From contig NZ_JNFG01000199.1 of NCBI RefSeq assembly GCF_000729995.1, forward strand, positions 372,001-436,000: 64,000 nt of DNA, written 5' to 3'. This document shows, one piece after another, positions 1 to 9,489 of this stretch. A program made the translations under genes and the position numbers. How positions within the stretch are numbered: the stretch's first letter is position 1; every line of letters begins with the position of its first letter. Source of the stretch: Caballeronia sordidicola. GTDB taxonomy: Bacteria; Pseudomonadota; Gammaproteobacteria; Burkholderiales; Burkholderiaceae. Under the pieces are notes generated by a model. That model was given only the letters and a program-made list of their open reading frames with translations, was not told the DNA's origin and made no database searches.

Positions 1-206
1 GGCCGGCTCGCACCAGTCGGCAGGTAGAGGTGTCAGGCTTTTGTGTGCCAGTGGTCATCGCTTCTCCAGACAATAAGCGCCGACGGCTTCGAAATTGAGC
101 GCATACGACGGCAGAATACATCCGCGCACCGACAGAAAATGGTCACCGCTTATTGGTCGTACACCGTGTGTTTTGCTCCAATAAATTATGTGCAGCTTCA
201 CACCGA

Positions 207-1265
207 TCAAAGGTGTTTGCGCGCCTCGTCGGTCGACAGCAGGCCGCGGTCCTTGCGGTTTGCGGCGCTGGCCGCGTACACGGCCTTGCGGGCGTGCGTG
301 ATGCCCAGCGGCTCAAAGCCGTTGCCCGGGTTGAATGCCATCTGATTGATGCACGTTTCGTCATCGGCGGAGGGCAACGACGAAATCTCCAGCTCGCCGA
401 CCGCAATCGGCGTCCCCGCCCACACAACCGATGCATCGTGTACCGGCGTGCTTTCTTCATCCGTGAAGAGCTGCACGCAGAGTTGCCACTTGAGCGGGCC
501 TTTCTGCAAGCGGTTCAATAAGTCCTCGCGCAGATAGCTGTCGCCGTGGCGATCGCCGTCTGTGCCCTGCATGGCGGCGTCATCGGCCTGAAGCGAGTAC
601 TTGATGGCGGCTGTCCCCAGCTTGACCACCGAGCCCCAGAACCGCTCGGTCGCCAGACTGCCTACTGAGCGCAGCTTCGTCTCCTTCGCCAGGATCGCGA
701 CGATGCGGGCTGTCTCGATGGGTCCCAATTTGCCGCCGAACACCTCCATCGATGCTTGCTCCAGCGCACCAACGGCGCCCTTCGCGATCTGGGCGACGAG
801 GATATCGGCGAAATCCATGAACTGCACCGCGTTCCTCGCGTGCGAGCGGCCGCCCTCGTTGGTCATGAGCAGATCGGTTTCAGTGCCCTGCAGAGTGAAG
901 AACTTGAGGGCGACGCCGCGCACGTCGGCGGCACTGTCGGAAAAGGGACACGGCTGGCCGTTCGAAAAGCGGCAAGCCACCCGATAGGAAAGTGATGGCG
1001 CAAGAGCGTTCTCTTTCGCGAAGGGTCCCTGTTGCAATGCGGGAGGAATCGTGTCGAAGATACGCAGCGTGCCGAAGGCCCCGAGCGTTTGCTTCTGGTG
1101 CTGGCCCCGGTCGATGCGTCCGTCCAGATGAGTCTTGCTGCTGGCTGCGATCGTCGCTTGCTGCGCCTTGATTTTCTCGACGAGGGCAGCGATCACATTC
1201 GCATCATCGGGCTGGTCGATCCAGCCTGTGCCGCTCTCTGCGTTTTCGGATGTGTCGTTTGTCAT
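207..1265 (-). CDS. catalase-family heme protein (short, cytosolic)
   Basis: Protein of 352 residues with the catalase-like fold signature: an R-G-Q-H-Q-K segment near residue 52 matches the distal-histidine region of catalases, followed by the RFSNGQ and D-x-RG-x-ALKF blocks seen in small catalase relatives. It is much shorter than a typical catalase (about 480 or more) and has no signal peptide, so it belongs with the catalase-related proteins whose activity may be peroxidase-like or something other than H2O2 dismutation. A GGAGG ribosome site lies 7 nt before the ATG. It stands alone; the 885 bp upstream carry no recognisable gene. A second catalase-like protein, of the exported SrpA type, sits at 22105-23166. 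Family assignment is firm; the reaction is inferred. Confidence 0.85.
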   Translation of the reverse strand: MTNDTSENAESGTGWIDQPDDANVIAALVEKIKAQQATIAASSKTHLDGRIDRGQHQKQTLGAFGTLRIFDTIPPALQQGPFAKENALAPSLSYRVACRFSNGQPCPFSDSAADVRGVALKFFTLQGTETDLLMTNEGGRSHARNAVQFMDFADILVAQIAKGAVGALEQASMEVFGGKLGPIETARIVAILAKETKLRSVGSLATERFWGSVVKLGTAAIKYSLQADDAAMQGTDGDRHGDSYLREDLLNRLQKGPLKWQLCVQLFTDEESTPVHDASVVWAGTPIAVGELEISSLPSADDETCINQMAFNPGNGFEPLGITHARKAVYAASAANRKDRGLLSTDEARKHL

Positions 1266-2150
1266 GCTCTGCCTCCATCAAGGGTCCGCTGCGCCGGCCT
1301 GGGATGCCGCACGTCCGCCGATACTTTGCCGCGTCGAAGCTGATCCCTCGACGGACCTTTAGGTATATACCGGCGTTTCGGCAAATCGCTTGCCATGCTC
1401 ACGGCTCAGCCGATCAATCAGCTCTGCGCAAACGGGGAATGACACGCTTCGTCTGTCGTGGCGCCAGCCGGGCAACGACTTAAGGCGGTAGACGTCCAGC
1501 GAGAATACGGATGTACTGTCGCAGGAGAGCGGGTATCTAAATCACATCGTAGACTACGGTGCAAGCAAACGCATCATTCCTCCTGCGCCCGGCTGGAAAT
1601 CATTAAATCAATGCGTCGCGTGCGAATGCGGCTAACGCTCGAGCTGTGAAAGCGCGGACCTGCCAGCGCCGGTGTGCCGGGATTCCGTGCGCGGCTTCAT
1701 GACGATAGCCAAACCCGTCGACCACGTAACTCACGAGAGGCGACCGGGCCCGATCACCCGCTCCTGGCAGAAGGCGAAGCGGTGAATCGACGCGATAACC
1801 GAGGGCTAAAAAGGTCGGGTACGGTCGATCGTCCGTGGGGCAGAGGGTCGACCACAGGCGGACTCATCGAATACGCGCACTGCGTGAAAAGGTGACGTTT
1901 TCGTCGGTCAGTCGGTCATTAAGATGGATAGCGCAGCGCTGGTAGAACAGATTGCCAGCTATATGCCAACCTTTTAGAGCGCATCGGTCATTTGACCGAT
2001 GCCGTCAAGCCAGGCCGAATGCCATTATCCTTATCAGAGCAGCCTTCATGTCGTGAAAGCGCTGGCTCAGTCCTGCCGACAGCCGAACTCGGCAATAGCG
2101 CGGCGCGTAGCCAAAGGCGACGCTGTCGACAAAATCTCAGAGGAGTTTCA
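1266..2150. other. intergenic region without a recognised gene
   Basis: No reading frame in these 885 bp resembles a known family; open frames at 1458-1649 and 1674-1895 lack a ribosome site and similarity that I recognise. The region must hold the promoter of the catalase-like gene on its left and that of the DUF308 gene on its right. The only clear structure is the perfect palindrome at 1981-2002. Confidence 0.5.
1981..2002. repeat. perfect palindrome upstream of the DUF308 gene
   Basis: GCATCGGTCA, then TT, then TGACCGATGC: two exactly complementary 10-base arms around a 2-base centre. It lies about 150 bp before the DUF308 start, so it could be a regulator-binding site or a hairpin in the leader. 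No T-run follows, which argues against an intrinsic terminator. Confidence 0.6.
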
Positions 2151-2735
2151 ATGGCTACTCATCTTTCAGATACCACTCGCCTTCAGGGCGAGCGGTGGCT
2201 AAAACACTACTACTTTACCCGCGCCGCGTTTTCTGTCGTGTGGGTGGCGCTCGTGTTCGCCGTTGGGCAGCATGCCACGGCGATTGGAGTCGCGCTGCTT
2301 ATCGTTTATCCCATATGGGATGCGCTGGCCAATTACGTCGATATGTCACGTAGCGGTGGAATGCGCCAAAACCTCACTCAGGCGTTCAACGTCTTCGCTA
2401 GCGCGGCGATAGCGATTGCGGTAATAGTGGTATTGAGCGTTGATTCCAGCCTGGTGCTCGATGTATTCGGAGTCTGGGCCGTTCTCTCGGGATTACTTCA
2501 GCTTGGCACTGCTGTTCGCCGCTGGAAGCACTTTGGTGCGCAATGGGCAATGATTCTGAGCGGGGGCCAGTCGGCGCTGGCTGGCGCGTTTTTCATCGCG
2601 CAGGCCCATGCAACAGTGCCTCCCGCGATTGTCAAGGTAGCCGGCTATGCAGGTGTCGGCGCGATCTATTTTCTGGTCTCCGCGTTGTGGCTATCGGCCG
2701 GCAAACTGCGTCGGAAATTTACTTCGGCAACCTAA
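2151..2735 (+). CDS. DUF308/HdeD-like integral membrane protein
   Basis: Protein of 194 residues made almost entirely of hydrophobic helices arranged in pairs, about six segments, with the GVWAVLSGLLQL block followed by a LSGGQSALAG-type repeat typical of DUF308 (HdeD-like) proteins. HdeD of enteric bacteria is linked to acid resistance; whether that applies here is not known. The open frame extends upstream to 1992, but AGGAG stands 5 nt before the ATG at 2151 and the conserved membrane part begins just after it, so that start was chosen. No obvious operon partner. Confidence 0.75.
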   Translation: MATHLSDTTRLQGERWLKHYYFTRAAFSVVWVALVFAVGQHATAIGVALLIVYPIWDALANYVDMSRSGGMRQNLTQAFNVFASAAIAIAVIVVLSVDSSLVLDVFGVWAVLSGLLQLGTAVRRWKHFGAQWAMILSGGQSALAGAFFIAQAHATVPPAIVKVAGYAGVGAIYFLVSALWLSAGKLRRKFTSAT

Positions 2736-2773
2736 AGAGCTGGATTGTCGCGACCTGTTGATGGCCACACAAT

Positions 2774-2795
2774 ACTGACCCAACAGTGGGTCAGT
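2774..2795. repeat. hairpin downstream of the DUF308 gene
   Basis: ACTGACCCA and TGGGTCAGT form a perfect 9-bp stem around an ACAG loop, 39 bp after the DUF308 stop codon. Its place suits a transcription end or RNA-stabilising stem, but it has no following U-tract, so a classical intrinsic terminator is not shown. Confidence 0.45.
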
Positions 2796-3020
2796 CTCCA
2801 GTGAAAATCAGCGTCAGGCTCCGTGGCGCTTCGCCCATGACCTCGCCCACTTTCTCCGCAATTTATGTCGCCGACAATTGCACTGGTGAGCACGGCTCCA
2901 TCCACGTCAGCGTGGCCCTCGCGTAGACGCCATCGTGAAGCAACAGATTACGACGATGGCAAAGAAAATCAGTGGCGGCAGCGGTTTCAATGGAAGTGCC
3001 ACAGCGAGTTTGATATTCCG

Positions 3021-3944
3021 TTACCGTCCCTGCGTACTTACTGGAACTGTACGACGTGCGGCCAGATCCTGCTGACGCAGCGCTTCGGTTGTTTGGCTAG
3101 AACCGTCCACGTGCCAGCCCGGCGGCAGCATCACGTTGCGGATCGCGGTCCACACGCTGCCCGCCGACATGACATCACGGGCGAGGCTGACCCAGTGTTC
3201 GAATTCGACAACGAGCGGGTTGCGAGAGCGCGTTGGTGTCGTCAGACCGTAGCGGCACGGCTCATCAGCGCGTTCTTCGACATACGTACGGAACAAGCGG
3301 TCGAATATGACGAGCACGCCGCCAAAGTTCGCGTCAAGATAGTCGGCATTTGATGCGTGGTGCACGCGATGCGCGGATGGCGTATTGAACACATATTCAA
3401 GCCAGCCGAGTTTCGGGGTCCACGTGTTATGCAGCCAAAATTGATAAAGCAGATTAAAACTCAGCGTCGCCAGCACGATTTCCGGACGCACGCCAAGCCA
3501 TACGAGGGGGGCGAAAAACATCGCTGAGCCAGTCAGCTTGCCGGTCAGGCCAAGCCGGTAAGCAGACGAAAGCGTCAGTTGATTCGGCGAGTGGTGAACC
3601 GCATGCGTTGCCCAGAAAAAGCGAATGCGGTGCGACGCGCGGTGGTACCAGTAGTAGCAGAACTCCTGGCCGATAAAGAGCAGGAACACCATCAGCGCGC
3701 TGTTGAGCGTGACGGTGAAGATCCGGTGATCCCAGGCAAGTGCGAAAATCGGGGTCGCGAGCGAAAGCGGCAGCAGTGCGAGCAGTTTGCGACCGGCCAC
3801 ATCGGCCAGCGAAATCCACACTTCATACCAATCGAAAGGCATGGCGCTATTGCGCTGCCTGCGAGTGAGCACGCATGCCTCGATCAGTGAGACAGCAATG
3901 ACGAACAACGTAGCGCAAAGAGCGATTTTTCCAGTGGTAACCAT
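3021..3944 (-). CDS. sterol desaturase / fatty acid hydroxylase family protein
   Basis: Integral-membrane di-iron hydroxylase of 307 residues. The three histidine boxes that bind the two irons are visible: HRASH (about residue 102), HAVHH (about 115) and HRVHH (about 194), spread between membrane segments, with an N-terminal membrane anchor. Family members hydroxylate or desaturate sterols, fatty acids, carotenoids or alkylglycerols with O2; bacterial substrates are mostly unknown. No redox partner gene is adjacent. The ATG at 3944 has no strong ribosome site. Family firm, substrate unknown. Confidence 0.85.
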   Translation of the reverse strand: MVTTGKIALCATLFVIAVSLIEACVLTRRQRNSAMPFDWYEVWISLADVAGRKLLALLPLSLATPIFALAWDHRIFTVTLNSALMVFLLFIGQEFCYYWYHRASHRIRFFWATHAVHHSPNQLTLSSAYRLGLTGKLTGSAMFFAPLVWLGVRPEIVLATLSFNLLYQFWLHNTWTPKLGWLEYVFNTPSAHRVHHASNADYLDANFGGVLVIFDRLFRTYVEERADEPCRYGLTTPTRSRNPLVVEFEHWVSLARDVMSAGSVWTAIRNVMLPPGWHVDGSSQTTEALRQQDLAARRTVPVSTQGR

Positions 3945-4207
3945 GATAGGCAGATAACCGGTTCAGATTGGACGCGTCGTTTGCGGGAAAAGGCTGCTAC
4001 TGCGTCGGGTGAAGCTAATGTAGTGCGCGGCCCGGTTAAAAACCATGCGCAAACTATGTCACCAGATGTCGCGGACTTCCGCCCGGGACTGGCAAGCCAC
4101 GGTGCAGAGTCGGTGCTGCGGTGGTGCCCCGGCGATGGACCGTGACGGACTACCGTTTTGTGCCGTATCCAATTGCTTTCCCACCGACGGGCAAGGTCCG
4201 TTGAGGC

Positions 4208-4438
4208 TTATTCGACGCCTACCAACACGCGCGCGACGGAGCATTCACAATCCTGCGGACGATGGCAGGCACCGATAACGCTAAACGACAGCCGAAGGTC
4301 GGGAATGGCCGACCACGTGTCCTTCATGTTGCATTGGTAACCGGCAGGTCGTCGGCCTTTGCGGTCGTTGGCGAGCTCGTCCCAGTCTTCGCGAATGTTG
4401 GCTTCAGGCGCCTTAGTCGAACTGGCGCTATCGGCCAT
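4208..4438 (-). CDS. possible small hypothetical protein
   Basis: Frame of 76 codons, starting MADSASSTKAPE, with G/C-leaning third positions over most of its length and four cysteines in the second half. I recognise no family and see no strong ribosome site before the ATG at 4438. It lies alone in a 586-bp gap between the divergent hydroxylase and GNAT genes. It may be real, a decayed gene, or chance. Confidence 0.25.
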   Translation of the reverse strand: MADSASSTKAPEANIREDWDELANDRKGRRPAGYQCNMKDTWSAIPDLRLSFSVIGACHRPQDCECSVARVLVGVE

Positions 4439-4530
4439 GAAGAGACACTCGACCATGCGGCCTATATAGTCGACAATCGATCTTCATTTCGCGAACAATG
4501 CTGCTTTCATGTTGATGAGAAGAACACGCG

Positions 4531-5055
4531 ATGACGGACACGACGCACGAGCGTAACGCCCGACTCTGGAAGCGGACGTTGTTGGCCAATTTTGACGCGG
4601 GCGCGAGACCTGCCAATATTAGCAACGTAACGCGGGAAGACATACCCGCGTTAGGCACGCTCTTTTTTGGCGCGTTCCTCGGAACGATCGATGATGCTGG
4701 TCAGGCCGTAGCCCAATACGGATCAAAGGCAATGGCAATTGTCGCCGGTCGGTACGGGGAATGGATTCCAGCAGCATCCTGGGCGATTGAAGAAACTGAC
4801 GGTCTTCGATCCGCATGCCTTGTTTGCGACTACAAACCGTATGGTTGTCCAGTCATTGCCGTGGTAGCGACTACACCTTCGCACAAACGAACGGGTGACG
4901 GCGGAGCGTTGGTGGACGCAGCACTGTTGTCGCTCGCGGCGCTCGGTTACCTGGAATGCTGCACGATGATTACCGTTGGGAGCGACGCATCAGAGCAACT
5001 ATTTGAAAAACGCGGCTTCTCGCCTGAAACTGCAACTCGAACCGGCACAGCCTGA
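4531..5055 (+). CDS. GNAT-family N-acetyltransferase
   Basis: Protein of 174 residues. The C-terminal part has the GNAT layout: a central beta strand (CPVIAVVATTPSHKRTG), a shortened acetyl-CoA-binding loop where R/Q-x-x-G-x-G/A would stand (KRTGDGGALVDAAL), then a strand and the ending EQLFEKRGF that marks the last GNAT motif. It probably transfers an acetyl group to a small amine or protein amine. GAGAAG lies about 8 nt before the ATG. The two-cysteine stretch ECCTM is unusual. Substrate unknown. Confidence 0.75.
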   Translation: MTDTTHERNARLWKRTLLANFDAGARPANISNVTREDIPALGTLFFGAFLGTIDDAGQAVAQYGSKAMAIVAGRYGEWIPAASWAIEETDGLRSACLVCDYKPYGCPVIAVVATTPSHKRTGDGGALVDAALLSLAALGYLECCTMITVGSDASEQLFEKRGFSPETATRTGTA

Positions 5056-5215
5056 ATCCTGTATCCGTCTCAACGCGGTCATTTCGGGGCGATCGACATC
5101 AATACGTAGCTGGCCGGACCCTTTATGTCGAGTCAATAGACTGCCAGAGACTGCTGTCTCGACGCTACGTTTGATACAGTGCGGTCTCTCGACGGGAGTT
5201 CAGGGAGTGAAGCAG

Positions 5216-5893
5216 ATGTTCTCAGCGGCGATCTTCGACATGGACGGCCTGCTGGTCGATTCAGAGCGCGCGATCATGAACACGTGGATCACGGTGGGAT
5301 TGGACCTTGGGATCGCATTGTCGGCTAGCGATTATCTTCGGATTGTCGGAAGGTCGGCGACGGAATGCGAGCTGATACTGACAGAACTGCTCGGTGGGGC
5401 GGCTACATGTCGGGAGGCGCTGACCCGGGTCCGGCAGCACTTGAGCAAGCCATCAGTGCATCCGATATTTCCGCTGAAATCTGGAGCACGAGCCCTGCTG
5501 ACTGAGTTAGCGAGAGCAGGCATTCCCTGCGCTGTCGCTTCCTCATCTCCTGTGGATGAGATTAGATCGCGCCTTGGGCGTGTAAGCGTGCTTCAGTTTT
5601 TTAAGGCGATCGCTGGTGGCGATGAAGTCGATCGTGGGAAACCCGATCCGGCGGTCTACAGACTTGCAGCCCATCGGCTGGGTGTGCCGGTGGATGCTTG
5701 TCTAGCCTTTGAAGATAGCGATAACGGCGCGCACGCGGCCGCTAGCGCCGGCATAGCAGTGGTCATCGTTCCAGACCTGAAACCACCGACTGCAGAGGTC
5801 GCGGAACTGAGCTTCCGGATATTAGGGGAACTCGACGGAGCGATTGAACACGTTGCTGACTGGTTCACGAGGCGCGACACAAAATTTGCGTGA
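5216..5893 (+). CDS. HAD-superfamily phosphatase (beta-phosphoglucomutase-like)
   Basis: Protein of 225 residues with all HAD motifs: motif I FDMDGLLVDSE near residue 8 (two catalytic aspartates), motif II serine in VASSSPVDEI, motif III lysine in RGKPDP, and motif IV in FEDSDNG. The helical cap lies between motif I and II, as in subclass I enzymes such as beta-phosphoglucomutase or sugar phosphatases. The frame is open back to 4976, overlapping the GNAT gene, but AGGGAG stands 8 nt before the ATG at 5216 and motif I begins there. Substrate not inferable. Confidence 0.88.
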   Translation: MFSAAIFDMDGLLVDSERAIMNTWITVGLDLGIALSASDYLRIVGRSATECELILTELLGGAATCREALTRVRQHLSKPSVHPIFPLKSGARALLTELARAGIPCAVASSSPVDEIRSRLGRVSVLQFFKAIAGGDEVDRGKPDPAVYRLAAHRLGVPVDACLAFEDSDNGAHAAASAGIAVVIVPDLKPPTAEVAELSFRILGELDGAIEHVADWFTRRDTKFA

Positions 5894-6001
5894 ACGTCCG
5901 TTGTCGAGAAAGTTGGTTGACCGCTATACAGGGTCGACTTCTGCCCCGACGCGAATCGATGAACGGCGAACCCGATCGAATACGATAGATTGGATGTGAC
6001 T

Positions 6002-6421
6002 ATGGCGCGCAACCCGAATTTCATGCTCTGCCTTCGTGAAGCGCTAGCCGCCTCCTGGGACAAGCGGACGGCTTATTTAGAGGTTGAGCAAGTGGACAAT
6101 CCTGCTTTGGGTCAGTGCTATCCAACGTCCCGGGTGGTGCAGCACTACTACCCCGAAACCGAAATCATCAAAGGGAAGGTTTGGACCGGAAAGGCAGTAG
6201 ACGTTCACTTCTGGAACGGGCTTCGTGTTGGCAACGACTGGTACCACATTGATCTAAGCTGGCAGCAGTTCCCGGCCGGTTCAACTATTCAGGAATTCGA
6301 TATTCTCGAACGTCACGAATTGAATGATAGTGAAGGGACGATGCAACGCTGTGCGTTGTTGTTGAAGCGGGTTGATGACTATCTAAAAGCGTGCGGCCAC
6401 GCGTGCTCGGATGGTGACTGA
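6002..6421 (+). CDS. YunG-family protein
   Basis: Protein of about 139 residues resembling Bacillus YunG and its proteobacterial relatives: the block NPALGQCYPTSRVVQHYYP with a conserved cysteine, then HFWN and WYHIDLSWQQFP. The pattern Cys...His...Asp is reminiscent of papain/transglutaminase-like folds, but activity is unproven. An alternative TTG start lies at 5990; the ATG at 6002 was preferred. It stands among other single small-enzyme genes with no operon evidence. Confidence 0.75.
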   Translation: MARNPNFMLCLREALAASWDKRTAYLEVEQVDNPALGQCYPTSRVVQHYYPETEIIKGKVWTGKAVDVHFWNGLRVGNDWYHIDLSWQQFPAGSTIQEFDILERHELNDSEGTMQRCALLLKRVDDYLKACGHACSDGD

Positions 6422-6731
6422 CGGGCTTTCCGCTCGTCCTTGCTGCCGTATCGATGATTCATCGTCGAGAATCGGTGTTTATGCTGTGGTTGCAGGAACC
6501 AGTCGCCTAACTGGGCGGCGCAAACGAACGCAGACAATGATCATTTCCGTTACTTCAGTTTCCGACGTTACTCCCGACCTCGTTGAAGCCATGAACCGCC
6601 TCCATCGCCGTTGTTCCGACCGCTGACAGTCGCATAGATCTCAGTGTCAAGCGAACAGTCAAGTTGACGCTACCCGCTCCGGTTATGCCATGATTGCGGC
6701 CAGAGAAACCGTCATGGGGAGGTCATTCTTT

Positions 6732-7325
6732 ATGCTGAACGACTTGGAAAGGCAAGTTCGTGAGTTTGGAACTCAAGGGATTTTTCATTTCGGCAGACCG
6801 CTTACTGCGCATCTGATCGAGACCGCCAAATGGCTCGATAAATGGGGGGCTTCCTCCACTTTGGTTCGCGCTGGCGCCTTTCATAGTATTTACGGCACAG
6901 AAGAATTTCGCGAGAAAGCCGTCTCCCTGGATCAGCGTCCAAAAATTCAGCAGATCATCGGGCAAGATGCAGAAGCTCTCGTATTTCTCTTTTGCATGGG
7001 AAATCGACACACGTTTTTTGATGGACAGGTCGCCGCACCGTATCGCATTCCGCTCCCGTCGTTGGGCACAGACGTCGAGATTGACGATCCAACTTTCACA
7101 GCCCTTTTGGAGATTGAAGCCGCAAACATTGTGGATGGCGCATTGCACCAACCGGACGCGCCACCTGCGGCAGGACCTTTCTGGTTGGCAAGGTTCGAGT
7201 CTGTAAAAAGCAAACTGCCCATCCAAGCCTACAGCACCGCCCGCGACGTGCTAACAAACTGGACCGCCGACGCGGTTCGTGATCGGATGAGGGCGGAGGG
7301 ATGGCTCACGACAGATCGAGGCTAA
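6732..7325 (+). CDS. DUF6817 domain protein
   Basis: Protein of 197 residues. The N-terminal block (HLIETAKWLDKWGASSTLVRAGAFHSIYGTEEF) is the hallmark of DUF6817, an HD-domain-like helical family with a conserved H-S-x-Y-G-T motif. Members are found near metabolic and secondary-metabolite genes; the function is not established. The frame is open to 6690, but GGGGAGG lies 9 nt before the ATG at 6732, so that start is given. Confidence 0.7.
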   Translation: MLNDLERQVREFGTQGIFHFGRPLTAHLIETAKWLDKWGASSTLVRAGAFHSIYGTEEFREKAVSLDQRPKIQQIIGQDAEALVFLFCMGNRHTFFDGQVAAPYRIPLPSLGTDVEIDDPTFTALLEIEAANIVDGALHQPDAPPAAGPFWLARFESVKSKLPIQAYSTARDVLTNWTADAVRDRMRAEGWLTTDRG

Positions 7326-7406
7326 ACCGGCGCTCTATCTGGCGATCGAGGCAACCGCAACGTTAAAGCAACTCGAAAGCAACGGCTTGTAGACTGCGTA
7401 ACCCTC

Positions 7407-8552
7407 ATGCTGAATTCTGATATGACCAGCCGACCACAAGGCATTTTTTCGAGATCCGTATCACTTTCTGTTCTCTCGATTTTGGCTATGTTCAGTCAGA
7501 TCTCCGTTGACGCGGCCCAGCCGACTCTATACCCAGGTGTCGAATGGAGCCGCACTACTCCTGAAGCGGCCGGATGGGATCCGCAGATCTTGACGGAAGC
7601 GCACGACTACTCGAAACAGATAGGCACGACAAGTTTCATTGCGATCCAACACGGTACTATCGTCGCGAGCTGTGGTGACATTGATCATCGATTCAAGATT
7701 TACTCCGCACGCAAGAGCTTGTTGAGCGCACTCACTGGCATTGCCGTCAATGCCCATCAACTTGATCTGGACGACACGCTTGGGACGCTGGGAATAGACG
7801 ACGTGTTTCCAGCGCTCACCGATAGCGAGAAGCGAGCCACGGTACGAGACCTACTCGAATCAAAGTCCGGCGTTTACCACGTCGCACTCTATGAAACTGA
7901 TCGCGAGCGCCGCGTGAGGCCGATACGGGGCTCCCATGCGCCTGGCACCTTCTGGTATTACAACAATTGGGATTTCAATGCCCTCGGGTCCATCTACGAA
8001 AAGGCCGTTGGAAAATCAATCTTCGAATCATTTGAAAGTCAGATAGCTGATCCGCTGGAAATGCAGGACTATCGCGTGAGCGACGGAAGCTACGAGCGAG
8101 GTTCGGACTCGTTGCATGCCGCATACCTATTCAAGATGAGTGCGCGCGACCTGGCGCGGTTTGGCTTGTTATATCTTAACGAAGGCCGATGGAAAGAGCA
8201 GCAGGTCGTACCGGCGTCATGGGTCGCAGAGAGTACGACGCCTCACTCCGACGCGATCATGCACGCTGGTTACGGTTACCTATGGTGGACCAGTAGGAAT
8301 GGCCAACATCTAGATACGCAAGATTTGCCTGCAGGCAGTTTTTGGGCGGATGGATCAGATGGTCAATTTGTTATCGTCGATCCGATAGACGATCTCGTCG
8401 TTGTTCATCAGACCAACACCCGCGCCCTGTTTGGTCTTGTAGGAAACGGCAATAGAGTTAGCGAACAGCAGATGGGACATTTAATGTGGCTGCTTCTGAC
8501 TGCTGCTCACGCGAAAGACCCTGGGAGAGATCCAATGCTCAGCGGCAGCTAG
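7407..8552 (+). CDS. serine hydrolase of the class C beta-lactamase family (exported)
   Basis: Protein of 381 residues with an N-terminal signal peptide (hydrophobic core SVSLSVLSILAMFSQ, likely cleaved after VDAA). Catalytic motifs of the beta-lactamase/penicillin-binding fold are present: S-A-R-K (SxxK, about residue 94), Y-N-N (YxN, about residue 188) and an H-Q-T replacing the usual KTG near residue 333. Such HxT variants are typical of esterases and peptidases of this superfamily rather than true beta-lactamases. Probable periplasmic ester or peptide hydrolase; substrate unknown. Confidence 0.82.
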   Translation: MLNSDMTSRPQGIFSRSVSLSVLSILAMFSQISVDAAQPTLYPGVEWSRTTPEAAGWDPQILTEAHDYSKQIGTTSFIAIQHGTIVASCGDIDHRFKIYSARKSLLSALTGIAVNAHQLDLDDTLGTLGIDDVFPALTDSEKRATVRDLLESKSGVYHVALYETDRERRVRPIRGSHAPGTFWYYNNWDFNALGSIYEKAVGKSIFESFESQIADPLEMQDYRVSDGSYERGSDSLHAAYLFKMSARDLARFGLLYLNEGRWKEQQVVPASWVAESTTPHSDAIMHAGYGYLWWTSRNGQHLDTQDLPAGSFWADGSDGQFVIVDPIDDLVVVHQTNTRALFGLVGNGNRVSEQQMGHLMWLLLTAAHAKDPGRDPMLSGS

Positions 8553-8674
8553 AAGGTGGCTTCTCAAGCGGCAGCTTTGGGCGCTCTGACCGACCACGCA
8601 GAATGGGACCACGCTTTGTGGTTGCAGCCATAAAACGGCTAATCTTCGCTCTCCAGGTACGGCGCCAAACGATC

Positions 8675-9100
8675 ATGAAAATTGAAGTCACCGACGTGCC
8701 GAATGAGCACGATGACGCTTTCATCGCATCGCAACTCCGAGCCTACAACGCCGCGTTTACTGTAAGAGACTTCAAGTTGTTGCGCGTGTTCGCACGCGAC
8801 GCGGACGGCAGCATCATCGGCGGCTTGCTAGCCGACACTTTCTGGCAATATCTCGAAGTCCACGTTCTCTGGGTCAGCGAGGCGCATCGCAATGCGGGGC
8901 ATGCAACGCGACTATTGAATGCGGCAGAAAGCGAAGCCCGTCGGCGAGGCTGCAAGCACGCCTTTCTCGATACGTTCAGTTTTCAGTCGCTCGGTTTTTA
9001 TCAAAAGCTCGGATATGGCGAGTTCGGCCGCCTGGAGGAGTTCAGCGGCAGACATGAACGACACTATCTGCAGAAAAGGCTCTATGAAAGACACCCATAG
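8675..9100 (+). CDS. GNAT-family N-acetyltransferase
   Basis: Protein of 141 residues with a compact GNAT domain: central strand EVHVLWVSEAHRNAGHATRLLNAAESEARRRG carries the acetyl-CoA loop (R-N-A-G-H-A), followed by DTFSFQSLGFYQKLGYGEFGRLEEF, the usual C-terminal motif. It resembles the many small acetyltransferases acting on amines or antibiotics; target unknown. The frame is open to 8486 inside the previous gene, but the conserved domain begins at the ATG at 8675. Confidence 0.8.
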   Translation: MKIEVTDVPNEHDDAFIASQLRAYNAAFTVRDFKLLRVFARDADGSIIGGLLADTFWQYLEVHVLWVSEAHRNAGHATRLLNAAESEARRRGCKHAFLDTFSFQSLGFYQKLGYGEFGRLEEFSGRHERHYLQKRLYERHP

Positions 9101-9489
9101 CGCGGGGCAACCGGGCTGGTCACGTGCCGGTACGAAAGCTCGCCGTCCGACCGCGATCGCCCATCATCCGCCTTTCGGCATCAGATTTCGAACGTCCGAT
9201 TTGAGCTAGGCAAGAGCCGTTGGCCGAGTGTGGTTGAGATCCGAGGATGCAGAAGAGCATCGCTGGCTGCCGATATGGCACGCGCCATGGAGTCGGCAGC
9301 GGGTTACTAATGAACATCTGGTTGAGATGGGCCACGATGCCGTGCTCGTCCGGACCCGCACTGTTCCTCAACTGCCGTGACAGGTCTATACGACGTTTGC
9401 CCAATGCACCTCGCGCATTCCAGGAAAGTAGCGACGGCTCAGCGATCTGGCGACAAACGCGCTCTGCGCCCCTCTATGGCGGAAGGATT
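9101..9489. other. intergenic region without a recognised gene
   Basis: These 389 bp lie between the GNAT gene and the 3' end of the CocE-type hydrolase gene (convergent). Open frames on both strands look like chance or decayed sequence; I recognise no protein family, and no strong terminator hairpin is visible. Confidence 0.4.

Noticed and set aside
1674..1895. 73-codon frame in the first intergenic region
   Set aside because: No ribosome site, unpatterned Arg-rich product and no recognised relative.
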